Source: Jackrogersella multiformis (lineage: Eukaryota > Ascomycota > Sordariomycetes > Xylariales > Hypoxylaceae). Taken from it: a DNA stretch of 64,000 nucleotides. Position numbers and translations under genes: made by a program. Location: contig CADCXD010000010.1 of NCBI GenBank assembly GCA_902806575.1, positions 2,356,001 through 2,420,000 of the forward strand. Direction: 5' to 3'. Position 1 is the stretch's first letter. Every line of letters starts with the position of its first letter. Shown here in pieces: positions 35,375 to 46,926 of the stretch. The notes below the pieces were generated by a model. The model was given only the letters and a program-made list of their open reading frames with translations. It searched no databases and was not told the origin of the DNA.

Positions 35375-35410
35375 CTGAATCTTACCTGGCAGCTGCCAGG
35401 TAAGATTCAG
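35375..35410. repeat. Perfect 36-bp palindrome
   Basis: The arm CTGAATCTTACCTGGCAG (18 bases) is followed at once by its exact reverse complement, with no spacer. It could form a cruciform or an RNA hairpin. It overlaps the end of the weak minus frame 35382-35633. Confidence 0.95.
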
Positions 35411-35633
35411 CCGATGTGGCAAAAACATAAATCCGAGTATCTCTATACCTCTGAGCATCATCGATGGGCATGTCCCACAACGGCTGACCGGTCATCCCCT
35501 TGCGAGTCCGTTCGCCTGTGCTACAGTGGGCAATGTTTAGGATTGCTAATGGCAAGGTTTGAAAAGAGGCGTTGAGGCGTCGGGGATTAATAAACCGCGT
35601 CTCCTTAATGTGGCGAAGATTTACGACGTACAT
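35382..35633 (-). CDS. Possible gene fragment, unknown
   Basis: An 83-residue frame with protein-like composition (for example STGERTRKGMTGQPLWDMPIDDAQRYRDTRIYVFA). It has no recognised family and no clear start or splice context. It may be the remnant of an exon truncated at the palindrome. I would treat it as doubtful. Confidence 0.2.
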   Translation of the reverse strand: MYVVNLRHIKETRFINPRRLNASFQTLPLAILNIAHCSTGERTRKGMTGQPLWDMPIDDAQRYRDTRIYVFATSAESYLAAAR

Positions 35634-35887
35634 ATTTTATTACGGTTGAAATGCCGCCTCACCCCTATGCGGGTCTCAACCAGGGGGCCACGGATCCAAG
35701 ACAATGATGAGCGGCGGTGCAGTGACACAACATGCTAGCACAGCCTTATGCCCTATGAATATCTAAAAGTTGTTATGCAATGGAAAACTCATCACCTTCA
35801 CTCGTTCATGATACGGACAGAAGAATCGACATTTCCCGTGGATCAAGGCTTGAAGTATGAGACTTCAGGATTAGAAAAACCTCCACG

Positions 35888-38800
35888 ATGGACTTTCTCA
35901 ACGCATGGGGTGGCGGTACTACCGGTTGGAGGCAGGCGGCCAAAGTCAATAGCATCGTTCTCACGGCCATGTCGGTGACGCTTCTCGGCTGCTTGATCGC
36001 TGCCACGTCTAAGGTTGGCATCCAAAAGGCGCTATTCATCTATCATGGCGATTGCGATGGAGGCGATGTGGCCCAAGTTAATGTGGTGCTCCATTTGCTT
36101 ATCAACATCGTCTCGACACTTGTGGTAAGTATTCTCAATATACTTGAAAATCTAGCCTTGATATAAATTACCAGTCAAGGCGTTTCTTCTTCCTACATGA
36201 TTTATATTGATTTAACATTATTTAGTAAGCCGCATCCTCTCTGTAGTTTACTACCTACGTTCTATATAATTATAGCCGGGTTGAAGTCAACACCCCCCTC
36301 ATAGCAACCTGGTCTTATTCCGAAACTTTTGCAAAGATTATTACACGATGTTTAAATCTACGAATATAAGTGTTACGTTTTCAGGCTAACCAAGTCAACC
36401 CCGACTCTTCAGGCTAGCATCAAGCAACTTCTTCATGCAAGTTTTAAACGCACCCTCGAGGGAAGAAGTAAATGCGGCTCATTTCCAAGGCTCCTGGATG
36501 GGAATTGGTATACCCTCAGTTCGAAATGCTTCCAAAGTCTCGAGATTCAAGACTTGGAGTTGGATGGTTCTGCTTATGAGCTCAGTTCCAATGCACCTCG
36601 TGTTTAACTCGACGATATTCCAGACGGACCGTAAGTAACAATCAACAATCATATCCCGTCATTGTAGACGCTTAGCACCCATTGAATCAAGAAAATGTTA
36701 ATTCTTAAGTTGCAGAAAGGAATTCCGATTTTCATATGACTATTGCTACCGAGGAATTTGTGAACGGGGCCCCATTTTACGCCCCTGGAGCGAGTCTAGT
36801 CCAGGCTGGTTTTGAAATGTGGAGTGTGATAACGGAGTCTCTTGATATAGGAGACATACCTGGTTATTTTATTTTATCTGCCTCATTTGGTGGTCCTATT
36901 AATCTGTCCGAATATGCTGACAAGAACTCTGACATCATGAAGAACATATCTAGTACGGCCCGCATCGCCGGCGGATGGGAGAGACTTGAAATAGGCGAAT
37001 GCAAGCAGGAGTATATGAAATGCAGCGGGTTAAAGAAGCATCGAAATATAGTCCTCGTCGTCGACAAGCCTGGTGGCTGGATACGAAACGATATGTGGCA
37101 TCTTAGAGATGTTAACCAAACCGAGCTATGGGATCGTTATGTTCCCGCGGATCAGCCTAACCATCTATTCTACGATGCACAATGCATCATGTACGCTTCG
37201 CGTGAAGCTGTTAGCCCGACTATTTGCTCGAATAACTGTATCGGGGCCCTTGGTGCATACAGCTTTCAATGGAAGGAAATCGCCGACTTCGTTACTCTTC
37301 CAGATTGGCAATATCCTTTCTTCAATGATAATATTATTAATTTAGTCAACGGGACTTTCGACATAGCATCTAATTTAAGTGCGGATCCTGGAAGCACTCT
37401 CACCTCGGGCCTTCAGTCGGAGACTGTGAATTTAACCGTCGAATACTGTCTCGTAGAACCTCTAGATCGAGTCTGTCATATTGCGCTCTCGCCGGCACTT
37501 TTATTAGCTGTCACTATTTGTGTCATTTTGAAAACCTGCACGGCAGTCGTGGTAACGATTGTTCTGAGCCGTCGTAACCAACACCCTCTAGTCACTCTCG
37601 GAGATGCCATCGAATCCTTCATCGAGAAACCTGACCCCGTCACAGCTGGTCTGGCTACCGTCGGACAGGATAATATTCGGAGAGCTATGAGCCGTAAGAA
37701 AGCGTTCTTGGTGCCGGGACCCAAACAGTGGCAGGTGTTAAAGAAGCGCCGAGGGTCGGTTGTCCCTAGGACCGTGTGGGTGACAAGCTACTTGCTCTTT
37801 GCCGTTGGAATTACTGTTTGTGGCTATTATTTGAACGACATTGAAAAACATGGCAAGATGTAAGAACCCCCCCAAAACAGGTTTTGATCGACAGTAGCTC
37901 CCCTAACGCATACTATAGCTTTGGTTCGTTTTTCGAGAGCGAAGAGAATGCATTCATCGACCTCCCGATCACATTAGTAGGAGGCGTCCTGCTTGCTAAT
38001 AGCCCACAACTCCTGCTTTCGTTTTGTTATCTTGCTTATAACAACTTGTTTACCCGCCTTCAGATGGCCCGGGAGTGGTCGCTTTTCAGCCAGGGTTACC
38101 ATGCGCTACGCGTTACGGACCCTAAGGTATGTTCGGATGGACTCAACACATCTAATATGCTGACTTGTTAGGGTAACCAATACGCTACGTATCGACTTCA
38201 GCTGCCGTATAAATACAGCATACCTCTCATACTGATCAGCATATTTCTTCATTGGCTACTTTCGAATACCATCTATCTCTATATATCAACCGGAGGTAAG
38301 CCGTTTTCCCCGTCTTCCTGCAAACACATACACATACACATATGTACATGAGCTAGGCCTGTCGAGCTTACCAGCTGCTACTACGTAGGTTATTTTGGTA
38401 CCACTAGCTTCCTCAGTGGAAACCTGGTCGACCCTAGTTTACCAGCCAACACAGCCATCGCCGTAGGATATTCGTCCTGGTCTCTCCTAGTATTATTAGT
38501 GGTCTCATGTGTCTTAATCACGGTCCCCATCGCCCTAAGCTTCAAACGACTCCCGTCAAACATAGTGAATGTCGGGAGCAACTCGCTTGCTCTGTCTGCC
38601 GCGTGCCACGCCTCGATTCTATCGTGTGCCGTCAAGGTCCGCAGAGACTCAGTGATGCTCGACACGCCAGCGACGTCGAACTTCGATCCCCCATCGAGCC
38701 CGCAGCAGCCGAGCCAATCGTACGAGCTTCTTTTAAGCGAAGCCTATGGAGACGAGAGCGACGGCGTCGAGATGCAGAAACTTGGAACACCTTCCATGAC

Positions 38801-39083
38801 TGCAACCAGGCAGTCGTCGCAGTTATCTCTAGCCTCGAGACGACTCCTACCCGCCCGCAGCAGCGAAGACAGCGCCAACGCCGGAGACGAGGCAGGAGAT
38901 GAGCAGCAAGGCGCTGGCCCGTTCACGAAGCTCGCTAGGAGCAAGATACGCTGGGGGGTTGTGAAGATGCCTCCTGAGTGGCACGCCGAGTACGACAACG
39001 AAGCTGGTGCCGTAGAGCACCTTGGCTTTGGCGTCGAGAAAGACGAAGTTCAACAACCGGAGCCGGGGGAGTATTACGCATGA
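35888..39083 (+). CDS. DUF6536 multi-pass membrane protein, possibly broken
   Basis: Exon-like blocks are 35888-36124, 36413-36630, 36716-37859, 37895-38126, 38172-38295 and 38389-39083, giving about 880 residues. The DUF6536 signature is clear: GWRQAAKVNS..., GDCDGGDVAQVNVVLHLLINIVST, then LASSNFFMQVLNAPSREEVNAAHFQGSWMGIGIPSVRN and SVPMHLVFNSTIFQT. The remaining conserved blocks are EEFVNGAPF, LLANSPQLLLSFCYLAYNNLFT, YRLQLPYKYSIPL and SCVLITVPIAL. Several hydrophobic helices are present; the tail is hydrophilic and S/Q-rich. Two oddities suggest decay or an assembly error. Intron 1 (GTAAGT donor at 36125, acceptor at 36412) joins in phase 0 but the next block needs phase 2, so one base is unaccounted for. 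Intron 3 is only 35 nt (37860-37894). The function of the family is unknown. Confidence 0.75.
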
Positions 39084-41030
39084 TAGAAGATTAGAGATTA
39101 CGAGACATAACCTTAAGACAATCGATCCCGCTTGTATGTTTTTCCACCCTTGGTAAGCATGCGGGATAGAGTCCGGTTTATATCTAGTGTTAGACCACTA
39201 TTGTCTTAGCTCCCGACGGGCCCGAATTCTGTAGGACGCATGTTATGTGTTACGCGCCTCTCTCTATGTGAAACAGCCCATGGATGAAGATAGGAGCTTA
39301 TACTCCGACACCAACGCGGATTTCCCGATATCACTAAGCTGTATACATACACGATGCGGATATACGGCTTGCTAATCCATAAAGAGCGAGCGTTGCGAGT
39401 CAGCCGGGCATTTCGACCGTCTTCACAGTTTATACAATACAGGCATCGGATACCTCGGCTATTACATGTAACTACGTGTACTCATAAATACGAGTAATCC
39501 GAAAGAAACGAAATGAAATGAAATAAATGAAATGAAATAAAATGATGCTAGCCTTTATTATGATATGAGTTCCACTTAATAGATAATGGACAATGCGATG
39601 ATGTAAAATAAAATAAGATAAAGACGATAAATATGGAGATTGGGGGTTTTGCTGTGTCATGACATAGACGTTGATAGGTTCGAGACGAGCCATTAGAATG
39701 AGGGCATCGTCAGACTGCGGATTCCATATTCCACCAAACAGAAAGTTGTTAGTTATACGATTGTTATTCGATTATTATTCGAAGGTTATCGAAGGCTGGC
39801 TGTTTCACAAAAGGAAGGACATAAATGTCCAGTTCGTACGTAGCTTAGCCGAATTGGGATCTTATTGACCAGGGGGGGTGCGAGGGTGGCAGGATGGCAG
39901 GGGGGTTGAAATTTTTAAGTTCCCCAATGGTGTCGATTACCTAGTGGGTATTGTGGGCCTACCCGGTCTAGATCATGCATAGCCCGCATGGCCTTACGGG
40001 GATTAAGAACTCAGCATGATTAAACCCTAATTCGAGATCCGCCCCAAATTTTTATATAACGGCTCGAATGGGTGCAACTGACCATCTCTCCCCGCGCCCT
40101 TGATCGAGGAAAGTGGAAACGATGGATGTAATGTACATTTGTCATGTACATATCTAGGGTACATTACATTCGTCGTTACGTACTCCATATAATTTAACCT
40201 AATAATTACATACATATATGTACATAAAGTCTAGGGAACATCTTGTGGGGGATACATGACACCTATCAAGTAAAATATATATATATATATATAAAAAATT
40301 ACATGTCCATACATACCCATACAAATGCAAATGCACATGCATAGAAAAGGATAATATTGCTGCTCCGTTCGTCGATCAATACTTGGTGGCTGCTTATTAT
40401 TTATGTATCCTTCTCTCTTGAACTGCAGCATTTTGACCGATCCCATCCATACAGATGTTTCCAATGCCGATGCCGCAAATATGTTTATTTGCTTATTCGC
40501 AGTCGGTCCACTTCTTCCGTTCTTGCCGTGCCGTGCCGTACTGTGTGTAGTCATACAAACCTATTAGGTACGTACTGTACGCGTACATATGTGAGTCAAG
40601 TGTAGTGTAGAGCTAGGGAATCGTTAATCTCCAGCTATTACCATTCAAGTTTTTATAAAACCTTAGGTACACTAGCATCATCTACTTCTTCATCTGAGAT
40701 CTTCCAAAGTATTTATGTACACACACATGGCTAGACTGGCATGGCATGGTCCCCTTTTCCTGCCGATCGGTAAATCCCAAATTCGATTTGAACTTCAGCA
40801 TATACATACACTATGACTTTAGCATGTATGTATCGAGTAAGTGTGTAAAAGGCAAAATGCATCTAGGCCCTTAATAAGTGGCTCAGCTGAAACTTCTAGC
40901 TGGGTTATTGGAAGATTGGAAGCCCGTTGTCGAGATTGTAAGTACCCGCGAACGCATCCACCAACCGCCACTAATAAGAGTCAAGAGCACCTGGAAAACG
41001 TCAAGGGCAACATCGTATGGTAATTATACC

Positions 41031-41095
41031 TTAGGTAGGTACTTTAGGTACCTAGTATCATTATACATACCTAGGTAGGTTTAGGTAGGTACCTA
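41031..41095. repeat. Cluster of ACCTAGGT/TTAGGTAGG motifs
   Basis: Within 65 bases there are two ACCTAGGTAGGT-like or TACCTAGT copies and several TTAGGTAGGTAC copies. It is the densest example of the dispersed motif in the window. Confidence 0.7.
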
Positions 41096-41390
41096 GGGAC
41101 TCATCACGTACGTATGTACATACATCTCCGTATCCCCGTACCTATCAGTACCTAAGTAACCTACCTGTTATGGATATCCCTTTATGTACTAGGTACCTGG
41201 AGCAGACGCCGGTGTCCAATAGAATGGATTTCTGTGGTAAGGTTTCTAATACTACTGCACATACCTGGTCAAGTACCTACCTAGGTACCGAGCCTACCTT
41301 ACTCTGGCTCTGAGCGGCGATCAAGGTTCCTTCCTTTCCACTCGCTCGGGCTACCTTACACTTTGTTACTTTCCAGTTTGCAATGCGCAA

Positions 41391-41470
41391 TACCTACTAC
41401 CTACTACCTACTACCTACACCACATTTTACCTACCTACCTACCTAATTTACCATCTACCTACCTACCACA
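41391..41470. repeat. (CTACTAC)n and (ACCT)n arrays
   Basis: TACCTAC-type heptamers followed by ACCTACCTACCTACC lie about 450-530 bases before the histidine kinase ATG, in its promoter or leader. Confidence 0.7.
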
Positions 41471-41918
41471 TTACCACCTACACTAGGCACATTACCACCT
41501 CCAATCTACCAATTTTTCCTTCCTCTTTTTCGTTGCACTGGCGCATACTGGTGCATACCACAAGAGTGGGCAAAGGGTTGCACAGCCTTTTATTTCCATT
41601 TCTTTCCCTTCTCTTTCTGTCTATCTCTTGCGAGATTCACCTGCACTTCGGTGTGTGCGGTGTATCAGCCGGCGAGAGAGTGAGAGAGTGAGTGAGGAGA
41701 GTGAGACGCCGTAAGGGAAGCCCAACTCGCAACTCGGAACTCGGAGGATACCCTGGGAGCTGCAAGCTCTTCCGCCCTTCGTTCGTTCGCCGTCGGCTTT
41801 TTTTCTTCTTCTTATTCTCTCCCGCCAGACCTGCGATCCAGCTCGACTAAACCGCGACACGGCTTGGATAATGTATAGGTCAAGGCACTTGTTAGCTTTC
41901 CCGTCATAGGCTGGAATA

Positions 41919-44900
41919 ATGAGAGTTGCGATACGGGAACAGTTGGCAGCCCTGGTGCTGCTCGCTGTGCTCGTCGCGCTCGCCGTCCTCTCTATACCAA
42001 CGTGGATCTACGTGAACCGTTTCGTCGTCGGGGTAGAAACCAACGGACTCTCTTTAACAGCATCTCTCAAAGCTGCCCAGATTTCCTCCGAGATTGAATT
42101 AATACAAACAACCTGTAATCACATAACCACGAGATTGCTCCTCCAACAGGCACTTACATCTTTCTACTTTGGCAATGGTACCGAAGCACTTTGGAGTCAG
42201 GCCGTTGCCGATATCTCTAGTGCCCTCCTCTCTCGTCCTGGCGTCGCTAGCAACCTCTTACAGGCGAGACTCTATTCTCGAAATGGAACCGGCGGCGACC
42301 GACCCGAGGGTCTTTTCAGTGTTACCGGGAATAACATCTCTGAGATTCGGCTACCGTATGAGGCGTCTGATGGGTCCCAAGCCATCTTAGGAGAGAACTC
42401 TTCGGGCTACCCTCCCATGTTGTATCCAAATATTACCTACTATAATTCTACAGACCCCGACCCAGCCTATCCGAACCATACCGCCGCCGTGGCCCGCCCG
42501 TTCCCGGACATCCGGATTGATTCGAGTGTGAATGGAATGGTATTGGGGCCACTGGTTATAAATGAGTCCTACGCTTTGATCTCGTTGACCATCCCGATCC
42601 GCGATATCGTGCGGGATAATGTGATACTCGGTTACATAACTACCGTCGCCGAGGCTTCCTCGCTTTTGAACGTCGTAGGGTCCAGGGAAGGCTTAGGTAA
42701 TACTGGCTCCGTGCTGATCATCGGCCCTTCGACTGGATGGAATCGCTTCAGCAAATATAACCTGCCTGCGAACTCGACTCATCCAGCAGCGTCTAATTTC
42801 TCGAACGTCGACGTCCAATTTGTCCTACCGCCACGGGCGATACCCGGTCAGGACGACAGGCATACGCTGCATAACTATGCCTCCGCAAACTATGGCAACC
42901 GGTTCAAAGTCACCTCATACGATGCGGCATATAGGGCTTTCACTTCCCAGAATCCCGCGATAAATAATGCTAGCAGCTTACTCTCTACTAAAAATGAGCA
43001 AGGAATTACCGTTGCCGTCGGCTATGCGAGGCCGCAGACCGGTCTGGTGAACTGGACGCTCATCGTTGAACAGGACAGGGGGGAAGCGTATATCCCCATC
43101 CAAACACTTCAACATATACTCCTCGGCTGCGTCTTCGGGACTATAGGGTTTATTCTCCTCCTGGTTATACCATGTGCCCATATAAGCGTCCTGCCAATTC
43201 GGAGGTTGAAAGCCGCTACGGAAAAGTCTATCGCACCCCCTGGCTACGCTGAAGCCTACATAGACGATTTAGACTACGAAGAGGACGAAGACCATCACGG
43301 GTCGAGCAACGCAAGCGGAAAGTCTGAACATAAGACTTGGAGAATAAGAAGGTTCATCCGAAGACATACGCGCGCCAAAGTTCCTCCTTCGACACACGAT
43401 AGCGAGCCTGCAAGGCGTATTTTCAAAATTCCGGGCAAAGTCAGAGACCGCAAACACTATATAACGGACGAGCTCACGGAACTTTCCACGACCTTCAACG
43501 AGATGAGCGACGAATTGCTAAAGCAATGCACCTCTCTGGAAGACAAGGTTGCGGAGAGAACACGCGAGCTAGAGATCAGCAAGAAGGCAGCCGAGGCCGC
43601 TAATGAGAGCAAGACTTTATTTATCGCGAATATCTCCCACGAACTCAAGACGCCTCTAAACGGCATATTAGGCATGTGTGCTATCTGCATGGAGGAGGAC
43701 GACTTGTTCCGGGTCAAGCAGTCACTGAAAACGCTGTACAAGTCTGGTGACTTACTCTTACACCTGCTCGAAGATCTGTTAAGTTTTTCGAAGAATCAAA
43801 TTGGCCAGCAATTGAACCTCGAGGAGAGAGAGTTCCGGCTGGGGGATATCCGGTCGCAGGTGGCAACTATTTTTGACAAGCAAGTTCGTGAAGGTTCGAT
43901 CGATTTTTCAGTTGCTTTCTTGGGCACGGAACCCGACGGCAACCAGGACCCGGAACTTGCGGACGTGGACGAGATACTCCCAGCAATCGGCCCTCTCGGG
44001 ACTGGTAGGCTGAAGGACATGTGCCTATGGGGTGATCAGCATCGCATCTTGCAAGTGCTCATCAACCTTGTGAGCAACAGTCTTAAATTTACGCCAGCAG
44101 GGGGGAAGGTAGCGGTTAGGATAAAATGTCTGCGTGAGATCGAAGCATTTGACGACAGCAGATCCTCGTCCTTATCAAAGGCCGGCTCCAAAGGCCGGGG
44201 CAGAGGGAGACATCGAGGTGGACCCGGCTCGAACAAATCCAAGAGCTCGACTGACGCCTCGTTGCCCCAGGCTCAGTACAAGGGAGGAGGTACAGCCTTG
44301 TCGATCAACCCTCTGGATCCTAAAGCCATCCCCCACATACGCATACGTGAAAGATCCCCGACGCCACCTCCAGCGAGCGCGAAGTCATTCTTATTCGAAT
44401 TCGAAGTCGAGGATACCGGTCCCGGCATTCCTGATCACATGCAGCAGCGCGTTTTCGAGCCCTTCGTCCAGGGTGACCTGGGTCTTAGTAAGAAATTTGG
44501 AGGAACCGGTTTAGGATTGAGCATCTGCCAGCAGTTAGCGAATCTAATGGGAGGAAGCATTTCGTTAAAGAGTACCTTCGGTGTCGGCTCGACCTTCACT
44601 ATGCAAATCCCTCTCAAGTATACCAAGGATAGGTAAGATATCGCGACCCTTGACCATCCGGATTGCTAGCTAACAGGTTCTCACTTATTTAGAGCTTCGA
44701 GCACAGCCTCCAGCACCAAATCACGCGCACCTAGCATCAGTAGCTCGGCGGACGGCGTTTCTCGGAAAAATTCCCTGACGCAGACACAGACCGCAGCCGA
44801 GATCAAAGCCGGCGTTCTTGATCAGCAGCCACGTCTGGTCGGGTTAAGCCAGCCTTTCTTTGCTACGGCTCGCAACGCCAAGCCAACAGAGGCTGCTCCA

Positions 44901-45509
44901 CACTACCCAATGCAAGCCATTGAGATGGCTAAAGCAAGCAAAGGGGGAGGAAGGCTGCGAGTTCTTGTCGCCGAGGACAACCCTACTAACATCGAAGTTG
45001 TCAGCAAGATGTTGAAATTAGAAGACGTGTATGACGTGACCATCGCAAAAGACGGACAGGAGGCATACGAATTGGTAAAGACCGATATGGAGAATAATCT
45101 TCACTTCGACTTGATCTTCATGGATATCCAAATGCCCAACCTCGACGGCCTCCAGAGCACCCGCTTGATTCGGAAGATGGGATACTCAGCACCGATCGTC
45201 GCCTTAACGGCCTTCTCGGAGGAGAGTAATATTCAAGACTGTATGGAATCCGGGATGAATGAATTCCTTAGCAAACCCATCCGCCGGCCAGCATTGAAGC
45301 AAGTTCTTAAGAAGTTTGCTACGATTCCCGAGGAACCAGAAACAGCGTCACCGACGACCAATCAAGGTATCCTTGAAAAGGATCGTCAACCCGTAACGGA
45401 TCAGACAAGTAATGGGGATACCATGTCTACCACAATGAACGGGAATTCCAACCCTAAGGGACACCCCATTATGAATGGGGCGCATTTAACAACAAACATA
45501 GCAACGTGA
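41919..45509 (+). CDS. Sln1-type hybrid histidine kinase
   Basis: Two exons, 41919-44632 and 44693-45509, give 1176 residues. TM1 is near the N-terminus (LVLLAVLVALAVLSIPTWIYV, about 12-32). A large extracellular sensor with many N-glycosylation sites follows, then TM2 at about 397-421 (ILLGCVFGTIGFILLLVI). A HAMP-like linker and a coiled coil lead to the H-box FIANISHELKTPLNG with the phosphoacceptor H574. The ATPase has the N box NLVSNSLKFTPAGG, the G1 DTGPGIPDHM, the F box FVQGD and the G2 FGGTGLGLSI. A roughly 70-residue low-complexity insert lies between N and G1. The second exon carries the receiver (VLVAEDNPTN, LIFMDIQMPN with D1049, ALTAF, lysine in FLSKPI). This is the layout of fungal group VI kinases, the osmosensors that feed Ypd1-Ssk1 and the Hog1 MAP kinase path. 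The start follows a long leader. Confidence 0.94.
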
Positions 45510-46926
45510 TGCTACTCCGAGTTATTATCACCGTAGTTATACACACATCAATATACGAACACCAACGCTTCACGATATTTCTAACATCATTATACACTTT
45601 TGCGACTCTGGAATTAACCCTTGATAGCCGCTCAGTTTCTTCCTATACTACCTACTCTTTATTCATATTCTTTGGTAGGGAACCGCTAGCTTATTTAGCT
45701 ACATTTCTACTACAAGCACACTATACATCTCGGAGGGGTACTGAACCAGGAAACCCCCCGAACAGTTCGAATTGGGAGGGAAAACGAATACTCCTGGCGA
45801 ATCTGGTTAAACGGAAGGCGATGGCGTTATGGTTAATTTATTTTGCATACGGAACCGGATTCGCTGTAGGAAATATGCGAACAGGCAGCGGGGATCTTCC
45901 GGTGTCCTTTCATCTGTCCTTTTTTTTTGACCTCACGGGAGGTCTGTAATACACACATGCTCAGCGTCCGGACAGGGAAAATGTTTGGTATACCATTTCG
46001 GGGAAAAGGACAGCAGCACCGGGGTGTCGGGTTTCGACACTACCCGGGTCAGGTGAACGACGACTTCTAGGTCAAAAGGTTGGAGGTAGAATAACTATAG
46101 CTACCTAGGTACCATCTTGGGAGGTGCATATAAAAGCCCATGGCTATTTTTGCGCAAACGATCTAGCAGACTTGATGTGATATACATATTTGACATGTAA
46201 GTGTTGAGAGGCAACTATATACGAAATCGAGTATGTTGTGATGTAGGGGGGTTGGGAGGGTGTACATATATTTTTCGGTCAGGTCATGGAAATATTTACA
46301 CTGGTACATATAATACAATTGCGATATATTGAATATTAATCATGTCATATATAGATTGGTACCAGCAGAATCGTGAAGGGGGTTAAGGGAGTGGTAAAAC
46401 CTGAACTTGAGTTTAGCTTGAGAATCACTGGTCACGATGTACCATCCGAATACCGGCTAACTTGCCGAACCGGCAGAGAGAACCTATAATAAGCGGCTCG
46501 GATCTCGTCCGCCGCGGTCCGATGTTCGGGGTGTGGAGAGTCTGCGGGTTGAATATACCCGAGGCTTGTATGTATGTATGGGTATGTACTTAGGTAGGCG
46601 GCTAGACTAGGTAACCTGTAGGTGGTAGTTATCTACTAAATGGAAACCGTCTTCGAGGTAATTTCATCTCGGGGTATTATAATACAATATCGAACATGTG
46701 TGTTTGTGTGACTCATCTGTCTGTCTTTAAAGCACCTCTAAAACGATAGTTATTTATGACCTTGGAAGAGATCAATTGTCTTACCTACCTAGCATATCCA
46801 TCTATCTCCCAAACTGAAGCTCCAACTTCTACCCATCTTCCCAATTCCTCCCAGCCAGCCAGCCAGCCACCCGCCTACGCAACCAACTAAGAACATAAAA
46901 AGAAATAGAAAGAAACCCCCCCAAAA
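45510..46926. other. Gene-free region
   Basis: 3' region of the kinase and promoter of the next gene. A frame overlapping the kinase stop (45506-45949) looks like noise. Motifs of the ACCTAGGT type are near 46103-46112. The last 60 bases before 46927 contain CCAGCCAGCCAGCC. Confidence 0.5.

Larger units (their letters stand above)
34558..35887. other. Intergenic region with perfect palindrome and weak frame
   Basis: No firmly supported gene. It holds a perfect 36-bp palindrome (35375-35410) and an 84-codon minus frame ending in it (listed separately). The 34.6-35.1 kb part is plain AT-rich sequence. Confidence 0.5.
39084..41918. other. Long gene-free region upstream of the histidine kinase
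   Basis: It contains AT microsatellites (about 40270-40295), a dense cluster of ACCTAGGT/TTAGGTAGG motifs at 41031-41095 and (ACCTACT)n/(ACCT)n arrays at 41391-41470. The remainder towards 41918 is CT-rich and is probably the leader of the kinase mRNA. No gene is supported. Confidence 0.55.

Noticed and set aside
45506..45949. 147-codon plus frame overlapping the kinase stop
   Set aside because: Lies in the 3' untranslated region, low-complexity hydrophobic composition, no family.
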